Shown here: positions 36,001 to 47,900 of the stretch, in pieces | How the letters are laid out: every line of letters begins with the position of its first letter | How positions within the stretch are numbered: position 1 is the stretch's first letter | DNA from: Pogostemon cablin | Taxonomy: Eukaryota; Streptophyta; Magnoliopsida; Lamiales; Lamiaceae | Reading direction: 5' to 3' | Length of the DNA stretch: 64,000 nucleotides | Assembly: GCA_023678885.1 (NCBI GenBank) | Contig: CM043000.1 | Coordinates: 18,894,729-18,958,728, forward strand | Position numbers and translations under genes: made by a program | Notes under the pieces: model-generated | Told to the model about the DNA's origin: nothing | The model's input: only the letters and a program-made list of their open reading frames with translations | The model's database searches: none

Positions 36001-39000
36001 ACATGAAATGGTATAACAATGTTGTCCTTCCAAAATAAAATAAAAAGGTATTACAGTATTGCCCTTCCAATTACTATTATGGACACACTTTTATGAAAGG
36101 TAAACATACATTAACAAATAGATCCAACAGTACATCAATAGTACAAAATTTTCAATTACATTTTCATTTTTTCATCAATTTCAATAATTTTAATTCATAT
36201 TTTCAATGATATATATATATGAACCTTTATTTTATATTACAATATTCTTAAAAAATAAAATAAAATTTCATACTCCTAATAACTAGGAATATTAAATAAA
36301 GTGCCGCGTGAAACCATTTTGTGAAGAGATTATTTTATAGTATTTTTTTATAAGGCTAAAACTTGTGTGTTTTGAGGACATCGTATTCCTCAAATCTTGC
36401 ATTTTTCTAAAATTGTATACTTTAGTATAATAATATGTATCCTTTATTTTCTAAAAAAAATAATTCTTTTATAAAAAATTTATACTATTCATATTTCAGT
36501 CGATCTTTTCAATGAAAATATATAGAGTGAGGCTCATGTGCACTCGGGCGCACGGAGCACATTCCGTGCGTCTTTGCAATTTTTGTGGCCCTTTGCAATT
36601 TAAACTCCTAGCAATACATATGTTTAAATAGAATATAGAGGGGGAGAGTTGTATTCACATGGGGACACGGAGTATCCTTCCGTGTCCTGCATGAGCTTTT
36701 CACCTGGCCACTGGGCTCTTCACTTAAGTGAGAGAGACCCAGGTTCGATTCCCATTGGGAACGAATTAGGAGAGGTGATATAAAGAAACTTAGAGAAAAT
36801 GAAGTAAGGGTGCTTGGTGTATACTAATTGGACTAACAACATTTACCAATAAAAAAAGTGTATACCATTTAAAACAAAATGTTATATATTTGCACACCTT
36901 GTGTACCCGGGCATAAAAGACCAACTATTTTTATAATTAGTTATCACATTTAATGAAAATGATTACTTTTAATTAAAAATATCATTAATTTGCATTTTCA
37001 CAATAAACATACATAGATGAAATAATTCACTAACATATTATCCATTCTTATTCGTCCTAAGAAAGTTTTGCCTTAAATAAAATATTTCAAATCAAACGCA
37101 TCCTTTATGAAATATTTTACCTTTTTGGATCGAAGTCGCTTAAGTGCCTTGTCAAGTTGGTGCTGTATACCCTGCAGCTCTTTCAAGCTCAAAGGATCCA
37201 AATCTTCTCCCATAAAGTGCCTAATTATTAATTAAGTATTAAATAATTATCCTCTCCAACAACAACTTTTATAAACTTCATCTATTTTAAAAAAGTAAAT
37301 GTATATCATTCTTAATGTGAGATGAAAAAAATAATAAAATATATACCTTTTAACTAGTTGAATGGTGATATGTGAAACGAACAAAAATAATAAAATATGT
37401 ACTTTATAGATGTTTGTTTCGTTTTAGAAACCAAATTTTCAAAATTCATATCAAAGATTTTAGAAACCAACTTAAATATACCTACATATATTATTCTATA
37501 TTAATACCATATTAAAAATTCAAAACAAACATATACTACTATTCAATTAAATCTCAAATTCAACAAAACCCAAAACATAAAATATACCTTATGCTTTTCT
37601 GCAAAAGTTCAATTTTTGCCATGAGTTTAGGATGCTCATCTACCCAATTTTCCTGCTTTTCGAAATGCTTAATTAATAATTGAATTTTTTCAAATGAATA
37701 AATAAATAATTGAATCACCACATTTAATTTTCATCGAAAGAATAAGACTGAAAATCTTATAACATTAATAAATTAAGTCTAAAACTTGCGTATTCCTAAA
37801 TACCGTATCCCAAAATTCTACGATTTTTCAAAATTGTACCATTTAAAAATATTAAATGTTATACTATTTAGTATATAAACTTATACCTTTATTATTTTTA
37901 GAAAAAAATTTAATTTTTAATTAAATATTTATATATATTGTTCATATTTTAACTAATTTTTTAATGAAAAAATTATACCTTTATTTAATAAAGTATATAT
38001 TCTTAAAACAAAATGTTATACTTTTATACACACCGAGCACACAAATGAACAGCTAATAATTAATTTCATCTGATCAGTCTATGCATTTCGGACTTATTAA
38101 TTCATCTATAGTTACGTACTTGATTAATGTCATGTGTAATTTTCCTTTTTCAAGAGGTTAATATTTAATCATAAATTTTAGGGTATAATAATATGTTAAT
38201 TACACTTAAACATTCATGAAGTACAAATTACATGTATCCATGAAGTACAAAGTACGTCATTTTAAAAAATGAAATAAAAACAAAACATGTAGCTAAAAAA
38301 TTAAAACCAGGTTATTATATATCTAATCTAAGGCCATTTCCATTAAATTTCTGCCAAAATATTTGACACTTATATTAATCTGTTATCTGTAAATATTCAA
38401 TTATAGCATATACTCTATTTGGTCTGCCCTTCAGATTTTGGGAATATGGGCGAAAAGGAAGGGACTCTAAACAAATAAATAAATAAAATATTTTGTAGGA
38501 GTAATTTTTTAGTGATATATTTATAAAAAAATTATCTAAAAAGTTTATTTCTAGAAAATTTGAGATTTTTCTCCTCTTAATACATTTTTCCACCTATTAT
38601 ATATTTTTAGTTTTAATATATTATTATTAATATCAACTCAAATTCTAATATATATCCGAAGTATAATTTATATTCTCTAGAATATTTGTTTCTCAATTTC
38701 ATTATAGCTTTTAGTTGGTTTGCAAATCTTCTTCGTTCAAATTGTTTTCATTCTCAATTACAGTACCAAATTTTTCTTTATTATTTTGGGATTTATTTTT
38801 TAATATTTTTTTGTTATTTAAGTCATTTTTATTCTATTCATCACTTTCTTTCCATTCTTCTTACTCATTTCGTTTGCTACACTACAAAAATAGTATTTTT
38901 TAGCAATGGAATTCACCAACGGAATTCAATCCGTTGGAAATTAGCAATGAATTAGCAACCAAAATGACATTTTAAAATTAGCAACGGAATGCCAACAGAT

Positions 39001-41903
39001 TTATTCTCTAATTTAACAACGGAATTCAATTAATTATCAACAGATTAGCAATGGAATCATTTTATAAATTACCAACGGATTACCAACAGAATTATTTACC
39101 AACGGAATTGATTTTTCATTGCTAAAAATTTACCAACCACCACTTTATCAACGGATTCCTTTGCTAATCCGTTGGTAAACCAATTTAACAATGAAATTAA
39201 GGCTTGTAGCAATGGAATATTCCGTTGTTAAAAAACAGTTTTTTTTGTAGTGCTATATGTTCATTTAATATTTTTTTTATGATTTCATTATAAGAAAATG
39301 GTCAAATTCCAACAAAAAAAATTCTAATGAAAAGTAATCTACTGGAAATTTTAGAGTACCAACGAATTTTCAAATAAAACTGATACCGTTGGAAAATTTC
39401 AGCCAAAATTCTCATGGAAACCTAAACTTTTGGAAATTTCCAATGCTAATCTCAATAGCCTGATAAACTATTGTAAATTTCCAATGAAAATTTCAATAAA
39501 ATCTAAAGCTGTTGAAAAATTCTAACAAAAATATCCCATATAAATTTAAACTTTAAAAAGTTCAATACTAATTCCAATAACTTGATAAGCAATTATTTAA
39601 AATGAAATTTTCAACAAAACTTAAGTTGTTGGAAATTTTCACTTTTACAAATTTATTTAGAGCATTTTATTACTCCATTAATTTTCAATTTCTTTTCTTT
39701 TATTTATTTATTGTCTCTATCAAAGTATTCTTTTCATTCAACCTAAAATCACATTTAATGAGTTGATATTTCGTGCACTCGGATGCATGAAGTTATTTTC
39801 TTGCATCCCATCTGTATTAATAATATTAAGTAATATATAGGAGTATGTGTTTTTTAATGAATGTATTTTTTTTTAATATTAAATTGTTCAGTAAATATAG
39901 CGGGACGAAGGGAGAATATATATATAATAAGATGAAAAGGCATTAACATTAAAGATTAACACCAATTAAACAAGTACTTACCTGGTGTTGAGAGTGATCT
40001 TGTACTGATGTATGGTTTTTGTCCAGATGCCTTTCATACCTTTCTAAAATTCTGTCCGTGCTGCATTATTATTATTATTATTATTATTAAAGGACAAACA
40101 TAAGTTATTTAGGACAATATAATTAGCTACTCACACAAACAAACTATCAAATTTATCTCTCACATCAATCCATATTGATGAGAGAGAGAGATAAATTTTG
40201 GTTTAAACTGTAAAACTTATAACAAGTGTAGATGTCCTTATTATAATAAAAAAGAAAAGAGAAACTAAAAACATTCTTAATATTTTTGTATGCATACGAG
40301 GTATGCGTCTCTTTTAATTGATTAGGAAAATTTTATTTTACAGACCGGTGTTAAAGTATGTCTTTTATTTAATATAAAAATTTATAATTCGATTATTTAT
40401 TCAAAATTAATTGATTAAAGTAGACGTGTCTTAGAATTTTAAGAGATGCTTTCATGTAATCGGTTACAGTGCCCAATCTTGTGAAATATTACTCTTAAAA
40501 ATGTCTGAGAATTACTTTGAAAATGACTGAGTGTTGTTCTCTTAAAAGAGTAACATTTAATTGTACATAATATTATTAATATTACCTTTTGTTCTATAAA
40601 ATAATTCTCTATCATATACTAAGTTCTATAAAAAAAAAGGAAAAGTTGGTCTCTTAAGTATTATCAGGTGCACAAAGTGTGTAAAGATACAACATTTTGT
40701 TTTTTAAGGTTGGAGATTGATATTATGTTTCCTTTTTTTGGAAGTTTTGGGTGAGACTATCTTACCGTAGGACCATTTTATGCTTTGATAGATATAGCTT
40801 TTTATTAAAATTGTTATCGTTTTTTTAAAAAAATATTATCGCTTTTCATTTATGCTATAAATTATTTATAAAATAGTTCATTGTACCATTTTTGCTTTTT
40901 AATAAAAATGTTATCATTTTTTATCCGTTTCACGTAATGACTTTTTTGGGACTTACTTAAATCTTTTCCTTATTTTTTTCGGGTGAAAAAGTTCAATGTA
41001 AAATGGACAAAAACGAAAAATGTGAAATTTTATATGAGATTAAGAGAGTAATTTTTTTGAATATTTTCTATGAAAAAAAAAGTGAAGTATAACAATAAAG
41101 CAAGATATGTATTTATATAGTACTTCCTCCATCTCGGGAAGTATTTCACACTTTAATTTTTTATTCGTCCAATAAGGTGATGTTTGGTTTGGGCTTATGT
41201 AGGATTTGAAAATCATGAATAGTGTGTTCTATATTTTTTTTTATTTTTGAGTACGGTAGGTTTTAACTTTATGTCAAATCAATGTATTAATTTATTTAAA
41301 AACTTAAATGAGAGAGGAGAGATAAAAGAGAGAAAGTGTATTAATTAAGGAGAGAGAATGTAATAGGTATGTATAGGGGTGATTTTTAAAATATGGATAC
41401 GGATTTTAAAAACCAAAACCTGGATTTGAAAACCGTAATCGAACATAAGTATTTCACAATTTTCTTTTATTAAAAGTGTTAAAAGTATTATAATGCTGAA
41501 TTTTTACAAAATTCCAATATATTGCCCATTTTTTTCAAATATCCTAACAATTTTACATATTTTTTTCGTTAAATTAAATAAAAATATTTTTTCTCTTTTT
41601 TACTTTATACATAAAAAAATAATCTTTTTTTTTAAATTTCACATAAAAAATATGTAAAATACATTGAGGATAAGACAAGAAATTTAAGATTTTACACTCC
41701 CTCCGTTCCATAAAAGAAGTTCATAGTCACGGTAGATATAATATTTTAGAAATAATGAAAAAGTTACTTCAAAATTATGTCTATTATATTAAAGTGTGTT
41801 TATGGAGATGTGTGATCAAATTATGTGATTGTTGGATTAATTAGTCTTTTAAAATTAATTTCAAAATTAATTCAAATGTTGCATCAATTAATGAAAATAC
41901 GCC

Positions 41904-41964
<61 letters not shown>

Positions 41965-44900
41965 CCTCTCGTTTCCATAATTTATCACTCGAATACACTT
42001 AAACACATCAAATACAGGTGAATGTCCAATAAAATCAAATTGTCCTAAAAATTTGTAGTGTATTCTTAAATCGTCCTACTACTAAGTTGAGTTCATAATA
42101 TAGTTTGATTCGCTATTTCTTTTGATTTGTAGTGTTATGATCACCAAAAAGGATCGATTTCGTCTTAAAGAGAAAGTGTGTAAATCTTGTCTCGACTCAA
42201 ATAAATTCTTATGTATTTTCTATTATATTTTTCTAGTCAACATTTTATATCGAAATCCTAATATACCCAACAATATTTTTAGGTAATAAATAAATTATAA
42301 AGTAAGTTATCTGAATTGTAAAGGTGTGATATTTTCAAAATTAAAATATATCATGAGGTTATTAGATTGTGTCTATTTCTTTATTTGGAATATTTGGAAG
42401 TGTAAACTTATTTATGAAACAAATAATAATACTCCGTCCAATGCAAATGTATCAATTTTACCATTTTGGGCATCCAATCCAGAGGCATTTATATTTTATT
42501 TTTAGTAAAAAGTATATCACATGACACATCACTTTCATCTAATACAACAACTCACTATACATATAATAATAATACTTATTAATCTACGCTAAGAGTAAAT
42601 TATTGTTTATGAGAGGAGCTATTAAAATTTTGATTTGATACTAGCATTAATTTTTGTTTTTCCGAAATTCGTGAATTACTGAATAAGTAGTAAAATCAAG
42701 TACAATATTGTCAATGAGTACTATATTTCATAAATATACTGACTTTCATAAAGTTACTGACTAGAACGTATAAAGCTGGTATAAGGAGTTGGATGCCAAA
42801 ATTAAAGCTTCAAGTCAATATTTCCACCAGTATTAGAATAATGAATTAAATTTCAAAATACCTTTTTAGCATATTTTTTTAATGCCCATTTTTAATGATA
42901 AGTGTTAAAATATTGAAAATGACGAAAATATCTTAATTCGATTTGTGATGTTTTGGATGAGTAATTAATATATACAATCAAGTTATAAAAATATTTACAA
43001 TTAAGTCATAAATATAATTAATCGAGTTATAAATATGTGTAATTGAATTTGAATAATTTATTTTAAAATTTAGTCAACAATTAAGTTAAGGTTATTTTTG
43101 TAAACTTGGACATTTTAATAAATACCCTAAAATATAGGCAAGAAAAAAAATTAAAAGAAATGGGATATTGTCTACCATTACCTCTAGAATAATTATTGCT
43201 TCCTCTAATTGATATTTGGGTAAATTACCAAAATCTTCCTCGATTTGTCCAAACTACTAAATAAATTCTGTGATTTGAAAAATTATAAATTACCCCATTT
43301 GGCTTGTATTTGATTTTAATATTGATAAAGATACCCATTTTTTTAAATAAAGAGGAAGAAAAATGCCATTAATACCCATATATATAACACTTTATTTTTA
43401 TTTTTCACTATTTTATTTTTTAAAAATTATTTTAAATGTAGAAAACTGGTATTAAAGGGATATTTTTTAATATTTCAATGTTAAAATTTTAAAAAAAATC
43501 CCTCTAATCCCTAGGATTGAAATAAAAAAAATAGTGAAATTAAATATATGATGTTAAATATATGGATATTGATGTCATTTTAGTGTTAAAAAAATATATA
43601 AAAAAATCCCTCTAATCATAGTTTTATACATTTAAAAAAATAAAATAAAATAAAATAGTGAAATTAAAAAATACAATGTTAAATACGTGGGTCTTGATGT
43701 CATTTTCATAGCTCTTTATTTTAAAATATGAGTATTTTTATTAATGTTCAAATAAAAAATAAGTAAAAGGGGATAATTGGTAGTTTTTCAAATTATGAGA
43801 TTTATTTGATAGTTTAGATAAAATCACGATAGGATTTTTGGTAATTTACCCTTGATATTTTTGCACGTGTATATGAGTACGTCGATTATGTAATGGTTTT
43901 ATGGTCGTGTAGCATAAGAAAAAAGTAGGGGTGTATTGAGTAATTAGATTAATAAAAATAAATAAAGTTATTTAGATTAATAATTTATAAATTATAAGAA
44001 GTACATTCTCTGTCCTTTTGATATGTGTTTGCTTTTTTGAACGTAAATTAAATGATATAATATTTTAATGTGGAATAAAGTGAGAGAAATAATATTTTAA
44101 CGTAAAGTGGTAGGTGTATTAATGTAATATATGAGTTCATGAGAAAAAAAATTAATTTATGTGAGTCTTATTTATCAAAAAGAAAAATACACACTTTATA
44201 TTGGGATGTACTAAAATAATGACAAATCAAGTACATTTCAGTGGGATCGAGGGAGTAAGTGACATTTTTATAATATCGCAATGTTTTCAAGATATTAATA
44301 TTGTGTAGAGTTATTATTATAGAAAACGTGTAAAAATGTGGGAAAATCGAAATATAAATGTGCGGAAACGGATGGAGTATTATTTATTTATCCAAATTAG
44401 AAAAAGTCACTTCTTGTTTAATTTTATAAACTTTTATAAGGGTCATGTATTATTTTAAAGAGTAATAGATGGAGCATATAATATGCAAAGTTATAAGTTA
44501 GGCATAGATGACAAGTTAAAATTAGAATGTATTGTGTTATTATTATATTCAATTCAATTTACCTTTATGATGGTTTACAATATAGTGATTTAGACGGAAA
44601 TGAAAATTATTCATAATTTAAAAAGAAACTTGGGAGGGATTATTAGATAAAAATTAATGACTCAATAAGTATAGAACTGTTATTCGAGTCGAGCGAATTT
44701 GAGTAGTGCATATTTGAGCTCGGTTCTAGTAATTTTCGAGTCGAACTCGAGCTCGGCTCGTTTAGGAAACGAGCTCGAGCTCACTTGAGTAATTTTCGAG
44801 TCGAGTTGAGCTCGAACTCGATTTGGCTCGTTAAGCAAATTGAGCCTTATCGAACTGATTTTGTATAAATATCTTATATTTATTATTTTATTTAATATTT

Positions 44901-47900
44901 ATTATAATATTATTATTAATTATAATTACTATTAAAATAATCTAGTCTTATCGAGTCGAGCTCGACTCGTTAAGAAAACGAGCATAAGGAGAGCTCGAAC
45001 TCGAGTTCAAGTAGTCACAAGTCGATATGAACTCAAGCCTTAATAAGCCGAGCTTTCGAGTAGCTTGTTTCATCTAACAGCTCTGCTCAAGTCTAATTAG
45101 TATGATGAAAGTAAATGATGATTAATGATAATAAATAGCAATAATTATAATATATTCTAAAATAAATACTCCTACTCTTTAGGTCTAGTAAAGAAGTTCA
45201 CATTTGTAAATTTTATGTAATGATTTTTTAATATAATTAATAAATTAAAATTTATGAATAATTAAAATATATTTTTTAAAAGTCTAAATTATCCCTAATT
45301 AATAAAATATACACCACCACTTACATCTTCTATGTGTGTCTTTCTCTCTCATGTTTGTTTGCTAATTACGAAGTCTTCAACCACCACTGATGGTGGAAAC
45401 TAAACAACCAAATTTGAATGTGGTTTCCTACCGCTGCCGGGAAAAAGCTACCACTGCCTAGGCCTAGGCCGCGACGCGTCGGCAATGGATGCGGCTGCAA
45501 TCCCTTCAAGTGTTGTCGTTGAAATGCAAATTGTTTTTCATTATAGGCTATGGCAAATTAAGCTCTTCTAGATAGTTTATGTGATGTTTAGTTTGAGATT
45601 ATGTGGAATTTGAAAACCATGAATAGCATGTTCTATATTTGTTTTGTGTTTTGAGTAGGGTAAGTTTTAACTTTATGTCAAATCAATGTATTAATTTATT
45701 TAAAAAGTTAAATGAGAGAGGAGAGATAAAGAGAGAAAGTGTATTAATTGAAGAGAGATAATGTAGTAGGTATATATAGGGGATGTTTTTAAAATTTGGA
45801 TGTGGGTTTTGGAAAACCAAAACCTGAATTAAAAATTCGAAAACGAACATAACCTTAGAGATTAGGCAACATGAATTGCCTGAACGTCGTTTGGCTATTC
45901 AAAAAGATATAAGATCTTTATGAAGAATTGCCAGTCAGAGACAAACTTATTTAAATATATTGGTGAGGAGGGTGAGGTTTTCTAGAGTATACTCATATGT
46001 TGTTTACTCATATGTTGTTTTCTAGAGGAAATAGCCCATTGTTTTCCAAGAAGATGTACACCTCGAAGCGAAAGAGATGTCGAGCTACAACGACTATCGA
46101 ACTTCCAGCACGTACACATCGAAGTGAAACTTTATTTACATAGCATATTGATGTCTGCATTTGTAAAATTGAAGATTGAATGTGATATGAAACTTCCTTT
46201 GAGCTTGAACGACAGTGTATGGCAAGTGTTTTTGAGAGGCATGGGTGTAATTTCAAGTGGGGTTGATTTTTTTGCATCATTTATGGATGATCTGCACATG
46301 TTGTTTTGGTTATTACCTTCATATTATTTTTCTTCTCTTGCTTATCAAATTTTGGAGAGATGGGGATTAGTTTCTTGGTTTTCTGGAGAGAAAAATGATT
46401 GTAACCTATAGGATAATTTTGTTTAACATAGTTTGATATGCAAACGGCCCGTTGTTCTTGTTTTCTACCATAATAATTTTTTTGCATAATATATTTCATT
46501 ACAAAAAGCTTATTGAATTGTTATGATCATGAAACAAACATTTTATTACAATATATTAATGGATAGATTAACATTAGTTTAGTTAATCTGTGTTGTGAAG
46601 AACTGGTCATGTATATTTTGATAAACTTAAATCTGCGTGGAGGTGTATATTTTAATTTTAAAAGGGTAGTTTAGGAATTTTAGGGATGTGTATTCAATAA
46701 AATTAAGAAATAAAAAATTATAGGGAATGTGTATTTAGTAAAAAGGGTATACTTAATAAAAAGGGACACGTGTGCAAATAAAAACACTCTTATTTTAATT
46801 ATCATAATTACAATATACACACGTGCATTTACTGAAACATAAATAGAAATTTCCACAAATCAAATCTTCCGCTCACATTAGTTGCAAAATTGATTTTCCT
46901 CTCATTTTCCGATTCTAATTGGAAAAGATTTTTAATTATCAACTTCATCTTCATGAATATATATAAACATAAATAACATTTGTCACATTCTCATAAATTT
47001 CGTATTTATATTTTATTTTACTAAATAACACGCATATATTTATATCGCTTTATTATTATTATATATATAGAAACACATCAAATATAAATTTACAATTATC
47101 TGTTCACATTTTCAATTATCTGAATTCTAGTGCAAGCGCATGCATGTTGAAAATATTAATTAAGTACCAACTCCTCTGCTGGCATAATAAATAGAAACAC
47201 ATCAAATAGAAACGTCGTAACAAATTATTTTTTGAAACTTACTCCCAAGTATAAATTCTGCTATGTAATGTTATGATTAAGATTAGTAGTGATTTATAAA
47301 GAAAAATAATATAATTCATATTAAAATATAATACTAAACACATCCATCCCACAATTATCATTTTGTTTATTACATGTGGATGAAAGAGGTATTATTATTT
47401 AATAAATAGAGGGTAGTTGTTAGTTGTATGTGAGTTTTTTTTTTTTTTTTGAAAAATAGAGTTGAAATTTTGTGATCTGGAAGCATCCAGGCATCTATAT
47501 GTATTGATTTTTTTAATAGTGTATATTTATTTTTTAATAAATGTATAATTATTTTATATACAGTTTTAATTTCATTTAAAAAACTAAAAGAATACTCCAT
47601 TCACTAATAATTTGCTTATAAGTTATATAAATTTTTATTCATTTGTGTATATCTTTTTATTTATTGATATATAAATTTTGAATGTGGGTCCATTAATTTG
47701 AAGGTATCCGGATGCACATAAGAATTTCACTTAAAAAAAAAAAGAATTCCTTTGGAGTGTATAATCAAAATGGTAAAATAGGTGAATCTTAAGTATTTCA
47801 TATTCTAAAAATAAAATCATATTATTCTTGTAATATAAATTCAAAGAGAAGTAGATATATATTCTGTGCGGAGCATAGAGTTAATTTTCAGTACACCTTA

